Translations under genes and position numbers: made by a program | Source: an uncultured Clostridia bacterium | GTDB lineage: Bacteria; Bacillota; Clostridia; Oscillospirales; Acutalibacteraceae | DNA length: 64,000 bases | Direction: 5' to 3' | NCBI GenBank assembly: GCA_947623205.1 | Contig: CANQGM010000006.1 | Location: 1 to 64,000 of the forward strand | The notes under the pieces: model-generated | The model's database searches: none | The model's input: the letters and a program-made list of their open reading frames with translations, nothing else | Told to the model about the DNA's origin: nothing | Shown here: positions 31,952 to 41,539 of the stretch, in pieces | Numbering within the stretch: the stretch's first letter is position 1 | Layout of the letters: every line of letters begins with the position of its first letter

Positions 31952-33724
31952 GTGGAATACAAAATTCAGATAAAGGAACTTGTAATTAAAGGCCGTAATA
32001 TGATGCTTACAATCATGGGCAGTGTTTATGATAAGATGATAAACCCACACTTTTTATCAAAGCCTAAAATAGTGTTGTTTTTTAATGACGGTAAAGAGGA
32101 CAGACGAATTCCGTTTGTCCTTTCTAATGTAACTCATATTGACGGCAAGTGCCTGTTTTCCGGAAAATATACTTATCGGCTGGATTTGCTGTTTTGGAAA
32201 ACCAGAAGCGAATGTTTGCCGTTTGATATGTATCTTAATTTTAGTTTTGCGGACTATTACGAAGAGAAGATACCTGTTGATTTAACGCCTGAGTTGTTTG
32301 AAACCGACGATAAGTGCTACGGATATAAATTTTACGGCGACCATTTTACTTTTTTGCCGGATAAAAAGAAAATATATCATTCTCCTTTTGCAAGATTTGC
32401 AGTTAAATTCATTGATTTTTGGGTTCGATTTATTGAGTATATATTTGCAATTATAATGCTGCCGCTGTTTGCAATTGACGGACTGTTAAGATTTACCGAT
32501 ATAAAACAAATGCCAAAACGCTTTAATGATGAAAATAATCTAAAAAGGTATTTAGCTTTTGTTTTCTGGCGTTTTTCTCAAATTGCAACCCAAAAAGTAT
32601 CTTTGTGGACATTTAAACGTTTTGTTTTTAAGAAATTATACAAATTTTATAAAATTCATAAAGTTAAAGAAAATAAAATTACCTTTATATCATTGCGTCG
32701 CGACGATATATCGGGTAACTTTTCTTTTGTTTACAATAAAATTAAAGATGATAAGAATTTAGATATTAATTTTATTCTTAATGAACATACAATTTCTGAA
32801 ATGTCATTTAAGGAAATCAGAGCTTTTACCAATGCGTGCGCTACAAGCAAGGTTATAATTCTTGATGAATTTACTCCTCAAATCCATTACATTGATTTAC
32901 AGCCTGAAACTAAGCTTATACAGTTGTGGCACGCCTGCGGTGCGTTTAAAACTTTTGGTTTCACACGTTTGTCAAAGCCTCAGGGGTCGCCTCAGCCTAC
33001 GCGTAACCACCGAAGTTACGACTACGTTACAGTAAGCTCAACATACTGCAAAAAATGCCATTCAGAGGGTTTTGGTATTTCAACCGATAATGTAATTGCA
33101 ACGGGTATTCCCCGTACGGATGTTTTTTTTGATGACGAATATAAAAAAACAGCAAAGGAAAAGTTTTTTGCCGAGCATCCTAACTTTGCAGACAAAAAGA
33201 TAATTCTTTTTGCACCTACATTTCGCGGAATGGTCAAGGAAACAGCTTTTTATCCGACAGAAATGTTTGATTTTGATAATGTTTGCAGCAAACTTCCCGA
33301 AGATTATGTTTTTATTGTAAAACATCACCCTTTTGTAAGCGATAAACAACCTATCCCGCAAAAATATAAGGACAGAATAATTGATTTATCGGAAGAAAAC
33401 GAACTAAATGATCTTCTTTTTGTATCTGATGCAGTAATAACAGATTATTCATCGCTTGTTTTTGAGGCTTCTCTTTTAGAAATTCCAATGATTTTCTATG
33501 TGTTTGATCTTGAAAAATACATTAACGACAGAGATTTTTACTTTGATTTTAAGCTTTATGTTCCTGGAAAAATCGTGTATTCGCAGGAACAGTTGATTGA
33601 AACAATTAAAAACGAAGATTACTGTACCGAAAAAATCAAGCCGTTTGCTGATATGTTTTTTGATTATAGAGACGGAAAGTCAACAGAACGTGTTGTAAAA
33701 TTAATTTATAAATGTTTAAAATAA
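31952..33724 (+). CDS. CDP-polyol (glycerol/ribitol) phosphotransferase, TagF/TarL-like
   Basis: 590 residues from GTG 31952 (GGGGTG, 6-nt spacer). The N-terminal ~200 residues form a divergent domain with a hydrophobic stretch around 150-180; the C-terminal ~380 residues are the Glyphos_transf domain (PF04464), shown by LWHACGAFKTFGF, TGIPRTDVFF, LFAPTFRG, KHHPF and ITDYSSLVFEAS. Such enzymes transfer glycerol- or ribitol-phosphate from the CDP form onto a membrane-linked acceptor. It closes the cassette and probably defines its polymer. Confidence 0.87.
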   Translation: MEYKIQIKELVIKGRNMMLTIMGSVYDKMINPHFLSKPKIVLFFNDGKEDRRIPFVLSNVTHIDGKCLFSGKYTYRLDLLFWKTRSECLPFDMYLNFSFADYYEEKIPVDLTPELFETDDKCYGYKFYGDHFTFLPDKKKIYHSPFARFAVKFIDFWVRFIEYIFAIIMLPLFAIDGLLRFTDIKQMPKRFNDENNLKRYLAFVFWRFSQIATQKVSLWTFKRFVFKKLYKFYKIHKVKENKITFISLRRDDISGNFSFVYNKIKDDKNLDINFILNEHTISEMSFKEIRAFTNACATSKVIILDEFTPQIHYIDLQPETKLIQLWHACGAFKTFGFTRLSKPQGSPQPTRNHRSYDYVTVSSTYCKKCHSEGFGISTDNVIATGIPRTDVFFDDEYKKTAKEKFFAEHPNFADKKIILFAPTFRGMVKETAFYPTEMFDFDNVCSKLPEDYVFIVKHHPFVSDKQPIPQKYKDRIIDLSEENELNDLLFVSDAVITDYSSLVFEASLLEIPMIFYVFDLEKYINDRDFYFDFKLYVPGKIVYSQEQLIETIKNEDYCTEKIKPFADMFFDYRDGKSTERVVKLIYKCLK

Positions 33725-33727
33725 TAC

Positions 33728-33756
33728 TTGACATTTAAGAAATGGTGTAATATAAT
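33728..33756 (+). promoter_or_regulatory. Strong promoter of the infC-rpmI-rplT operon
   Basis: TTGACA, 17-nt spacer, TATAAT, a full consensus match. Confidence 0.85.
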
Positions 33757-33762
33757 AACTTG

Positions 33763-33911
33763 GTAAAATAAAGCAAAGCAGAAATTGCTTTCACCTGTGG
33801 GGTGCCGTCTGCACGGGTCAATACTTAATTGTTTATTATGTGTTGTTATGCGGACGGAAGTATTTCTGTCCGCATTTATTTATTATAAAAGTACTTTGGA
33901 GGTGCTTACCC
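33763..33911 (+). promoter_or_regulatory. L20-type autoregulatory leader with attenuator
   Basis: The ~145-nt leader contains paired segments (AGCAAAG..CTTTC, CACCTGTGGGGTG, CCGT..ACGGG) and ends in a strong hairpin with a U-rich tail before the infC ribosome binding site. In Firmicutes, L20 binds such leaders and promotes premature termination of infC-rpmI-rplT. Position, gene content and attenuator agree; detailed match to the known L20 leader model was not computed. Confidence 0.65.
33848..33882 (+). terminator. Attenuator hairpin in the infC leader
   Basis: Arms 33848-33859 and 33864-33875 (12 pairs including one G-T) close a GTAT loop and are followed by TTATTTATT. An open alternative would let transcription reach infC. 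Confidence 0.7.
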
Positions 33912-34430
33912 ATCGGCAAGAAAGATATTGAAATCAATGAAGAAATTCATGATAAAGAACTTAGAATAATAGGTTCTGACGGTCAACAAGTCGGTATTAT
34001 GTCAGCAAATGAGGCTCTTAACTTGGCTGAGCAAAGTAACCTTGATTTGGTTAAAATCGCTCCTCAGAGCAATCCGCCCGTATGTAAGATTATGGACTAT
34101 GGCAAATATCGTTTTGAGCAGGCTAAAAGAGAAAAAGAAGCAAGGAAAAATCAACATGTGGTTGACATAAAAGAAGTGCGTTTGTCACTTAACATTGATA
34201 CCCACGATTTTAACACAAAGCTTAATAACGCTCTTAAATTCATTAAGCATGGCGATAAGGTCAAAGTTTCCATTCGTTTTCGCGGACGTGAAATGGGTCA
34301 TCCGGAAATCGGTCTGGAGACGATGAAGCGTTTTGCCGATGCTTGCAGTGAAACAGCTGTCGTTGAAAAAGCAGCTAAGCTTGAAGGCCGCAATATGTTA
34401 ATGTTTCTTGCGCCAAAGTCAAATAAGTAA
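33912..34430 (+). CDS. infC: Translation initiation factor IF-3, starting at ATC
   Basis: 172 residues from ATC 33912. GGAGGTG ends 7 bases before this codon, and the resulting start ([11 protein letters not shown]) is where IF-3 proteins normally begin. The only upstream in-frame ATG, 33840, lies inside the attenuator leader. IF-3 discriminates against non-AUG starts, so an ATC/ATT start is the classic autoregulatory device of infC. Both IF-3 domains are present: [18 protein letters not shown] links N- and C-domains, and [13 protein letters not shown] is the C-domain core. Confidence 0.92.
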   Translation: MGKKDIEINEEIHDKELRIIGSDGQQVGIMSANEALNLAEQSNLDLVKIAPQSNPPVCKIMDYGKYRFEQAKREKEARKNQHVVDIKEVRLSLNIDTHDFNTKLNNALKFIKHGDKVKVSIRFRGREMGHPEIGLETMKRFADACSETAVVEKAAKLEGRNMLMFLAPKSNK

Positions 34431-34453
34431 TCAAAGCTAAGGAGGATACTATA

Positions 34454-34651
34454 ATGCCTAAAATTAAAACACACAGCGGTGCCAAAAAACGTTTTAAACT
34501 CACAAAAAACGGTAAAGTTATCCGCGCTCATGCTAACAAGAGTCACATCTTGAACAAAAAAACTACAAAGCGTAAAAGAGGTCTGCGCAAAACAACGGTT
34601 GCAGACAAAACAAATACAGCTCAGATCAAGCGTTTAATTCCTTATAAATAA
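34454..34651 (+). CDS. rpmI: 50S ribosomal protein L35
   Basis: 65 residues, very basic, the normal length. [19 protein letters not shown] and KRGLRKTT are family signatures. AAGGAGG precedes the ATG. Second gene of the infC operon. Confidence 0.96.
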   Translation: MPKIKTHSGAKKRFKLTKNGKVIRAHANKSHILNKKTTKRKRGLRKTTVADKTNTAQIKRLIPYK

Positions 34652-34694
34652 TTGCTGATCGCTAATTACTTAACATCATTGGAGGTAATAATAA

Positions 34695-35045
34695 ATGGCA
34701 CGTATAAAAGGTGCGATGATGACTCGCAAAAGAAGAAAAAAGACATTAAAGCTTGCCAAGGGCTACTGGGGTGCTAAATCCAAACATTTTAAAATGGCAA
34801 AACAAGCCGTAATGAAGTCCGGCAACTATGCATATATTGGTCGTAAGCAGAGAAAAAGAGATTTTCGCCGTCTGTGGATAACTCGTATTTCGGCTGCCTG
34901 CAAGGCAAACGGTACAAATTATTCAACATTTATGAACGGTCTTAAAAAGGCAGGCATTACCTTAAACCGTAAAATGCTTTCTGAAATTGCAATTGCAGAT
35001 CCGTCAGCATTTACTCAGCTTGTTGAAAAGGCAAAAAAAGCTTAA
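34695..35045 (+). CDS. rplT: 50S ribosomal protein L20
   Basis: 116 residues, normal length. [16 protein letters not shown] start, [14 protein letters not shown] and [16 protein letters not shown] are diagnostic. Besides binding 23S rRNA early in assembly, L20 is the repressor that acts on the leader of this operon in Firmicutes. Confidence 0.97.
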   Translation: MARIKGAMMTRKRRKKTLKLAKGYWGAKSKHFKMAKQAVMKSGNYAYIGRKQRKRDFRRLWITRISAACKANGTNYSTFMNGLKKAGITLNRKMLSEIAIADPSAFTQLVEKAKKA

Positions 35046-35062
35046 TTAAATTTACTGTAATT

Positions 35063-35097
35063 GCGTTTGGGAGCACCCAAACGCTTTTGCTGTTTTT
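35063..35097 (+). terminator. Terminator of the infC-rpmI-rplT operon
   Basis: A 9-bp perfect stem (GCGTTTGGG with CCCAAACGC, AGCA loop) is followed by TTTTGCTGTTTTT. The downstream methylase gene probably gets partial read-through. Confidence 0.8.
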
Positions 35098-35119
35098 AGG
35101 AATTTAAGGGAGATTCGTT

Positions 35120-35902
35120 ATGCTCGTTCTTACAAGCAAAGAAAACGCTAATATAAAAAGGGCTGTTAAACTTAAAAAAAGTGCCAAATTCAGAAGTGAA
35201 ACAGGGCTGTTTATATCGGAAGGTCTGCGCATTTGCATGGATGCAATGGCAAGCAATGCTAAAATTGATACATTGTTTGTTACCGAAAACGCAATACAAA
35301 AGCACCGTGAGGAATTTTTGAAACTTTCCGAATATTCTGAAAGAACATTTATTGTTGCTGAAAACCTGTTTTCTTTAATAAGCGATACGGAAAATCCGCA
35401 GGGTATTCTTTCTGTTATAAAAGCACTTGACAAACACAGTCAGTTTGATAAAATAAAGAACAGTGACAAATTTATTGCTCTTGAAAATATGCAGGACCCG
35501 AGTAATTTGGGAACCGTTTTGCGTACGGCGGAGGCGTTTAATGTCAGCGGTGTTATACTTTCAAAAGACTGCTGCGATATATACAGTCCTAAGGTAGTAA
35601 GAGGAAGTATGGGTGCCGTATTCAGAATACCTTTTGTTATTTGTAACTCAATATCAGAATTTCTTTCCCGGCACCCTCATCTTAATTCTTATGCGGCGGT
35701 AATATCGCACGATGCCGTAAAAATATCAAAATCTGTTTTTAAGTCTCCGTGCGTTGCGGTTATCGGCAACGAGGGCAACGGCTTAAAGCCTGAAACAATT
35801 GCTTTATGCAAAACACATATTACAATTCCTATGGAGGGAAGAGCAGAGTCTTTAAATGCGTCAACGGCTGCGTCAATAATAATGTGGGAAATGATAAAAT
35901 GA
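35120..35902 (+). CDS. TrmH/SpoU-family RNA 2'-O-methyltransferase
   Basis: 260 residues. The N-terminal ~90 residues are an L30e-like substrate-binding domain; the C-terminal SPOUT knot has motif 1 NMQDPSNLGTVLRTAEAF, motif 2 VVRGSMGAVFRIP and VIGNEGNGL, and motif 3 IPMEGRAESLNASTAAS. It methylates a ribose in rRNA or tRNA; the exact site cannot be told. In Clostridia it often follows rplT. The stop overlaps the dprA start in ATGA. Confidence 0.9.
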   Translation: MLVLTSKENANIKRAVKLKKSAKFRSETGLFISEGLRICMDAMASNAKIDTLFVTENAIQKHREEFLKLSEYSERTFIVAENLFSLISDTENPQGILSVIKALDKHSQFDKIKNSDKFIALENMQDPSNLGTVLRTAEAFNVSGVILSKDCCDIYSPKVVRGSMGAVFRIPFVICNSISEFLSRHPHLNSYAAVISHDAVKISKSVFKSPCVAVIGNEGNGLKPETIALCKTHITIPMEGRAESLNASTAASIIMWEMIK

Positions 35903-37137
35903 TTTCTTATAATGCAAGATACTGGATTTGGATTACTTTGGTTTTGGGTTATAATAATCCGAAGGTTAAGAAAATTTTTGAATTATATTCCGACATAAGA
36001 GAATTTTATAAGGGCGGAGAGAAAGAATGGCGTTTTTGTGGAATTTTTTCTCAAAATGACCTTGAAAAATTTAATATTAAAAAGCTTAATGAAGCAGACA
36101 ATATTATAAAAAGATGTAATGAACTGGGATATTCCGTTTTAAGCATAGATGATGAGCGTTATCCTGAATGCCTGTACAACATAGACGCACCGCCGGCTGT
36201 TATTTATATCAACGGAAATTTTCCGGATATTGACAACAGACTATCCATAGGCATAGTAGGAACACGAAGCGCTACAAAATACGGAGTAGACAATTCATAT
36301 AAAATTGCATATGCACTTTCAAAATATGGTGTTACAATCGTAAGCGGAGGGGCTCTTGGCGTTGATTGTGCATCGCACCGCGGCTCTCTTGCCGCCGACG
36401 GAGTTACTATTTGTGTGCGTGGGTGCGGAATTAATTGCGATTATCTTCATGATAATGCAAAAATGCGTAAGTCAATTACAAAAAGAGGTGCCGTAATTTC
36501 AGAGTATCCGCCAGATGAAACTCCGAGAAGTTATTATTTTCCTGCAAGAAACAGAATCATATCGGCGCTTTCAGACGGACTTCTAATAATTGAAGCAGGC
36601 GTTAAAAGCGGTTCTTTAATTACCGCAAACTACGCTATTGACCAAGGTAAAGAGGTTTTTGCTTTGCTTGGCAACAACAGTCCTCAAAACGAAGGTTCAA
36701 ACAATCGAATAAAAGAGGGCAGCGCAATACCTGTTACGGATTTTATGGACATTTTAAATGCCTTTGATAATCTGTATGCTACTGATGAAGATGTTGATTT
36801 TAATAATATTTCTTTAGAGGATGTAGAGGCGGTTCCCGTTAAAGGTAATTTTTCGTCCGTACGAAGAAAGGAAGCCCCAAATAACAGAATAAGTTTAAGC
36901 AAATTAAATAATAATGTTAAGGATAATGTTAAAGCAGAAAAAATACACAAAAAAAATTTGAATTTGTCGAATACAGTTCAAAAAATATATGAATATATAG
37001 GAAATGAACCTGTTCATATAGATAAAATATCAAATGATTTAAACATTCCTGTTTTTAAAGTGCTTACATCAATTACAACACTTGAAATGAAAGGCTTGAT
37101 AGAGGCTTTGCAGGGAAGAAGATATATTTTAAAATAA
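35899..37137 (+). CDS. dprA: DNA-processing protein DprA
   Basis: 412 residues from ATG 35899; the longer frame from 35806 would run through the methylase gene. It loads RecA onto incoming single-stranded DNA in transformation. The Rossmann-like core is clear: GIVGTRSATKYG, IVSGGALGVDCASHRG, ISEYPPDETPRSYYFPARNRIISALSDGLLIIEA (interrupted here only by listing) and SLITANYA. A C-terminal winged helix (about 350-412) follows a linker rich in Asn/Lys. It is next to topA, the common order. Confidence 0.93.
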   Translation: MISYNARYWIWITLVLGYNNPKVKKIFELYSDIREFYKGGEKEWRFCGIFSQNDLEKFNIKKLNEADNIIKRCNELGYSVLSIDDERYPECLYNIDAPPAVIYINGNFPDIDNRLSIGIVGTRSATKYGVDNSYKIAYALSKYGVTIVSGGALGVDCASHRGSLAADGVTICVRGCGINCDYLHDNAKMRKSITKRGAVISEYPPDETPRSYYFPARNRIISALSDGLLIIEAGVKSGSLITANYAIDQGKEVFALLGNNSPQNEGSNNRIKEGSAIPVTDFMDILNAFDNLYATDEDVDFNNISLEDVEAVPVKGNFSSVRRKEAPNNRISLSKLNNNVKDNVKAEKIHKKNLNLSNTVQKIYEYIGNEPVHIDKISNDLNIPVFKVLTSITTLEMKGLIEALQGRRYILK

Positions 37138-37150
37138 TTGGAGGTATGAT

Positions 37151-39241
37151 ATGTCGGATCTGGTAATAGTGGAGTCGCCGGCTAAAGCGAAAACAATAAA
37201 AAAATACCTTGGAAGCGGATATGAAGTTGTAGCTTCAATGGGACACGTTCGTGATTTGCCAAAGGCAAGACTAAGCGTTGACATAAAAAATAATTTTGCT
37301 CCCAAATATGATATTATTAAGGGAAAAGAACAAATTGTAGAAAAATTAAAATCACTTGCTGAAAAAAGCGATAATATATATCTTGCGACCGACCCCGACA
37401 GAGAGGGAGAAGCTATATCGTGGCACCTGGCTTATATACTTGGTTTGTCCGATGATTACAACAATCGCGTTGAATTTAATGAAATTACAAAAACAGGCAT
37501 TAAAAACGGAATGGAAAATCCGCGTTCTATTAATATTGACCTTGTAAATGCTCAGCAGGCAAGACGCATTTTGGACAGACTTGTCGGCTACAAGCTGAGT
37601 CCTTTTATTTCGCAAAAAATCAGACGCGGACTTTCCGCAGGACGTGTACAGTCTGTTGCAGTAAGAATTATTGTAGACAGGGAAGAGCAAATCAGAAAAT
37701 TTAAGTCTGAGGAATACTGGACAATTGACGCTAAATTTATTCCGAAGGGCAGCAGAAAATCATTTTCGGCGAGTTTGTATTCTGACGCAAACGGTAAAAT
37801 TAAAATTACAAATAAAGAGCAGGCAGATAAAATTGAAGCTGACTTGTCTGACGCTGAATATGTAATTACAAAAGTAAAACACGGTACACGCAAAAAATCG
37901 CCTGCGCCGCCTTTTATCACATCAACATTGCAGCAGGAGGCTTCAAGAAAGCTTGGCTTTCAGTCGCGCAGAACAATGAAGGTTGCTCAGGAGCTTTACG
38001 AAGGCGTTGAAATTGACGGAATGGGAGCTACCGGTCTTATTACTTATATGAGAACAGACTCGCTGAGAGTTTCAAATATTGCAATAGACGAAGTCACTAA
38101 GTTTATCGCTTCTGAGTTCGGCCCGGAATTTCTTCCGCCAAAGCCAAGACATTTTAAATCACGAAGCAACGCGCAGGACGGACATGAAGCAATAAGACCT
38201 TCTATGCCGAGTCTTGCTCCCGATAAAATTAAAAACAGTCTTACATCCGACCAATATAAACTATATAAATTGATTTGGAATCGGTTTACCGCGTCTCAAA
38301 TGGCTGACTGCGTACAAAAAACTACTCAGGCTGACATTGAGGCAAACGGATATACATTTAAAGCTTCGGGATACAGCGTTGACTTTGAGGGCTTTACGGT
38401 GTTGTATGTTGAAAGCAAAGACGAAGAAGAGGAAAAGACCTCACAGCTTCCGCCAATTGAAAAGAATATGCCCGCTAAATGCAGGGAATTAAAGAAAAAC
38501 CAGCACTTTACTCAGCCCCCAGCACGTTATACGGAAGCGTCGCTTATCAAAGCGCTTGAAGAATACGGAATAGGCAGACCGTCAACATATGCGGCTACCA
38601 TAACTACGATTACAAGCCGTGAATACGTAAAGCGTGAGGGAAAAAGCCTTGTACCTACCGAGCTTGGCGAAGTTTCTACCAATCTTATGAAAGAGCGGTT
38701 CCCCAAAATAGTAAATTTAAAGTTTACTGCACAAATGGAAGACAATCTTGATATGGTAGAAAACGGAAAGGAAGAATGGATTCAGCTGCTTGACGATTTT
38801 TACGGTGAATTTGATGAAGTTCTAAAAAAAGCAAAAGCAGAAATGGAGGGTGTAAAACTCCGTCTTAAAGAAGATGAAACCGATATAATCTGCGAAAAAT
38901 GCGGCAGAAAAATGGTGGTTAAGGTCGGCAGATACGGTAAGTTTATTGCGTGTCCGGGTTATCCGGAATGTAAAAATATTAAAAAGTATGTTGAAAAAAC
39001 CGGCATAAAATGCCCCAAATGCGGCGGAGATGTTATTGTTAAACATACAAAAACAAAAAGAATATTTTATGGGTGCTCAAATTATCCTGAATGTGATTTT
39101 GTAAGCTGGAATGAACCTACAAATGAAAGATGTCCGCAATGCGGGGAAGTTCTTTTTAAGAAAAAGGGTAAAAAACCGGTTCTTTTCTGTGCAAAAGAGG
39201 GCTGCGGATATACTAAGAGCATAAGTTTGGAAGAAAAGTAA
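37151..39241 (+). CDS. topA: DNA topoisomerase I
   Basis: 696 residues. Type IA enzyme that relaxes negative supercoils. TOPRIM domain with VESPAKAKTI and the DPDREGE acidic triad; catalytic Tyr299 in ITYMRTDS; GRPSTYAATI in the cleavage domain. Three C-terminal four-cysteine zinc ribbons begin near CEKCGRKM, CPKCGGDV and CPQCGEVL. The length is normal for Clostridia. The stop overlaps the trmFO start in TAATG. Confidence 0.96.
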   Translation: MSDLVIVESPAKAKTIKKYLGSGYEVVASMGHVRDLPKARLSVDIKNNFAPKYDIIKGKEQIVEKLKSLAEKSDNIYLATDPDREGEAISWHLAYILGLSDDYNNRVEFNEITKTGIKNGMENPRSINIDLVNAQQARRILDRLVGYKLSPFISQKIRRGLSAGRVQSVAVRIIVDREEQIRKFKSEEYWTIDAKFIPKGSRKSFSASLYSDANGKIKITNKEQADKIEADLSDAEYVITKVKHGTRKKSPAPPFITSTLQQEASRKLGFQSRRTMKVAQELYEGVEIDGMGATGLITYMRTDSLRVSNIAIDEVTKFIASEFGPEFLPPKPRHFKSRSNAQDGHEAIRPSMPSLAPDKIKNSLTSDQYKLYKLIWNRFTASQMADCVQKTTQADIEANGYTFKASGYSVDFEGFTVLYVESKDEEEEKTSQLPPIEKNMPAKCRELKKNQHFTQPPARYTEASLIKALEEYGIGRPSTYAATITTITSREYVKREGKSLVPTELGEVSTNLMKERFPKIVNLKFTAQMEDNLDMVENGKEEWIQLLDDFYGEFDEVLKKAKAEMEGVKLRLKEDETDIICEKCGRKMVVKVGRYGKFIACPGYPECKNIKKYVEKTGIKCPKCGGDVIVKHTKTKRIFYGCSNYPECDFVSWNEPTNERCPQCGEVLFKKKGKKPVLFCAKEGCGYTKSISLEEK

Positions 39242-40557
39242 TGCATATTAATATAATCGGCGCAGGACTTGCGGGGTGCGAAGCTGCAATGCAAATTGCT
39301 TTGCGCGGCATTAAGGTTCGCTTATACGAGATGAAGCCCGTAAAGAAAACTCCTGCGCACCACTCGGATATGTTCGGTGAGCTTGTTTGTTCCAATTCTT
39401 TAAAGGCCATGCGCGTTGAAAGTGCGGCAGGTCTTTTAAAAGAGGAAATGCGAAGACTAAATTCATTCTTAATAAAGTGTGCGGATAAGTGCAGAGTTCC
39501 TGCCGGAGGTGCGCTCGCTGTTGACAGAGATATTTTTGCCTCACTGGTTACAAAGGGCATTCGCAGTAATCCGAATATTGAAGTTATTTCAAAGGAGATA
39601 ACCGATATTCCTGACGACGCAGTCACAATTATAGCAACCGGACCGCTTACTTCAGAACCGCTTGCAAATGCAATCAAAAGTAAATTTGGCAGCGCGCTTT
39701 CATTTTTTGACGCTGCAGCGCCTATTGTTACTTCAGACAGCATTGATATGAATTTTGCTTTTTGCGCATCCCGATACGGCAAGGGCGACGGTGATGATTA
39801 TATAAATTGCCCTTTGAATAAAGAAGAATATAAGATGTTTTATAATGAGCTCGTTTCGGCAGAGCGCGCTCAACTGCATGACTTTGATGTTAATAATCCA
39901 AAGGTTTATGAGGGATGTATGCCTGTTGAAGTTATGGCTCAGCGAGGTGAAGGAACATTAAGATTCGGGCCTATGAAGCCTGTCGGATTGATAAATCCTG
40001 CAACCGGACACAGACCATGGGCTGTGTTACAGCTTCGCAGGGAAAATTCACTGGGGACAATGTACAATATGGTCGGTTTCCAGACTAATCTAAAGTTTTC
40101 AGAACAAAAGCGTGTTTTTTCAATGATTCCCGCACTTCACAATGCAGATTTTGTAAGATACGGAGTTATGCACAGAAATACATTTCTCGACTCTCCGCGC
40201 GTACTTAACAGCGACTACTCGGTAAAAGAAAACAGCAGATTGTTTTTTGCAGGACAAATAACAGGTGTTGAAGGATATATGGAGTCGGCCTCGTCGGGTA
40301 TTGTTGCCGGCATCAATGCCTGCAACATTTTGCAGAATAAACCCACTGTTATTTTTCCGAAAAATACAATGATAGGAGCGTTGTCTTCATATATTTCAGA
40401 TGCATCGGTTAAAAAATTCCAGCCAATGGGAGCGAACTTCGGCATACTTCCAAAACCGGAAAATTGTCCGCGCAACAAAAAAGAGCGCGGGGCGGTTTAT
40501 TCCGAACGCTCTCTGAAAAGTCTTGAAAAATTTATTTTTGAAAATACGGAGGTTTAA
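39241..40557 (+). CDS. trmFO: Methylene-THF-tRNA (uracil-54-C5) methyltransferase
   Basis: 438 residues. A folate- and FAD-dependent enzyme that makes m5U54 in the T-loop of tRNAs. FAD-binding start INIIGAGLAGCEAAMQIA, catalytic region GELVCSNSLKAM with the reactive Cys, and C-terminal ITGVEGYMESASSGIVAGINA are all conserved. Its one-carbon donor pool is fed by folate enzymes such as Fhs encoded elsewhere in the window. Translationally coupled to topA. Confidence 0.95.
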   Translation: MHINIIGAGLAGCEAAMQIALRGIKVRLYEMKPVKKTPAHHSDMFGELVCSNSLKAMRVESAAGLLKEEMRRLNSFLIKCADKCRVPAGGALAVDRDIFASLVTKGIRSNPNIEVISKEITDIPDDAVTIIATGPLTSEPLANAIKSKFGSALSFFDAAAPIVTSDSIDMNFAFCASRYGKGDGDDYINCPLNKEEYKMFYNELVSAERAQLHDFDVNNPKVYEGCMPVEVMAQRGEGTLRFGPMKPVGLINPATGHRPWAVLQLRRENSLGTMYNMVGFQTNLKFSEQKRVFSMIPALHNADFVRYGVMHRNTFLDSPRVLNSDYSVKENSRLFFAGQITGVEGYMESASSGIVAGINACNILQNKPTVIFPKNTMIGALSSYISDASVKKFQPMGANFGILPKPENCPRNKKERGAVYSERSLKSLEKFIFENTEV

Positions 40558-40558
40558 T

Positions 40559-41539
40559 ATGGATATAGTGGTGGATGCTTTTGGCGGTGATAATGCGCCT
40601 TCGGAAATAATCAAGGGCTGTATTCAGGCTGCGAACGAGTATGATGTACATATTATATTAACGGGCGATGAAAATAAAATTAAAGAGGCGGCTGAACAAA
40701 ACTCCTTGTCATTGAATAATATTGAAATTTGTAATTGTACGCAAATAATTACAATGGAAGACAGCGCCGATTCCGTTTTAAAATCGAAAAAGGACAGTTC
40801 AATGGCGGTTGGTCTAAGATTGCTTAACGAGGGCAAGGGCGACGCGTTTATAAGCGCAGGCAACAGCGGTGCTTTCTGCATGGGTGCAACCCTCGGCATA
40901 AAAAGAATTAAAGGCATTAAACGCCCGGCTTTTGCACCGATAATGCCGTCTGCAAAAGGTTTTTTTATGCTTTTGGACGGCGGAGCAAATATTGAATGCC
41001 GCCCTGAAATGCTTTATCAGTTTGCAATGATGGGTTCGGTCTATATGGAAAAGGTTATGGGGGTAAAAAATCCTAAAGTTGGTCTTGCCAATGTGGGAAC
41101 CGAAGAACATAAAGGCACTGAACTGTATCAACACACTTTTGAGCTACTTGCAAACAGCAAGCTTAATTTTACAGGCAACGTGGAGGGTCGTGAAATTCCC
41201 GAAGGCAAATGTGATGTTGTGGTCTGCGACGGATTTACGGGCAATCTTGTTTTAAAAACATACGAAGGGGTCGCACAGACCCTAATGAATGAAATAAAGC
41301 ATATGTTTGCTGACAGTATAAAAGGCAAAGTTTCCGCCGTACTTCTTAATAAGGACTTAAAAAATATGAAACAGGCCCTTGACTACAATTCATATGGCGG
41401 AGCTCCGATTCTGGGAGCTTCAAAGCCTGTATTTAAAGCTCACGGCAGCGCAAAGGCAAAAACAATAAAAAACGCAATTCGTCTTTCTAAAGATTATGTC
41501 AGCGCAAATGCAATAGAAGCAATTTCTTCTGCACTTTAA
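40559..41539 (+). CDS. plsX: Phosphate acyltransferase PlsX
   Basis: 326 residues from ATG 40559 (GGAGG upstream), the usual PlsX start MDIVVDAFGGDNAP; the frame is open to 40523 within trmFO. PlsX converts acyl-ACP to acyl-phosphate, the acyl donor for PlsY in phospholipid synthesis. ISAGNSGAFCMGATL and DGFTGNLVLKTYEG are family signatures. The usual next gene acpP is missing; rnc follows directly. Confidence 0.95.
   Translation: MDIVVDAFGGDNAPSEIIKGCIQAANEYDVHIILTGDENKIKEAAEQNSLSLNNIEICNCTQIITMEDSADSVLKSKKDSSMAVGLRLLNEGKGDAFISAGNSGAFCMGATLGIKRIKGIKRPAFAPIMPSAKGFFMLLDGGANIECRPEMLYQFAMMGSVYMEKVMGVKNPKVGLANVGTEEHKGTELYQHTFELLANSKLNFTGNVEGREIPEGKCDVVVCDGFTGNLVLKTYEGVAQTLMNEIKHMFADSIKGKVSAVLLNKDLKNMKQALDYNSYGGAPILGASKPVFKAHGSAKAKTIKNAIRLSKDYVSANAIEAISSAL

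Noticed and set aside
33840..33911. ATG 33840 as the start of infC
   Set aside because: It lies inside the attenuator leader and adds a non-homologous 24-residue extension; the GGAGGTG site points to ATC 33912.
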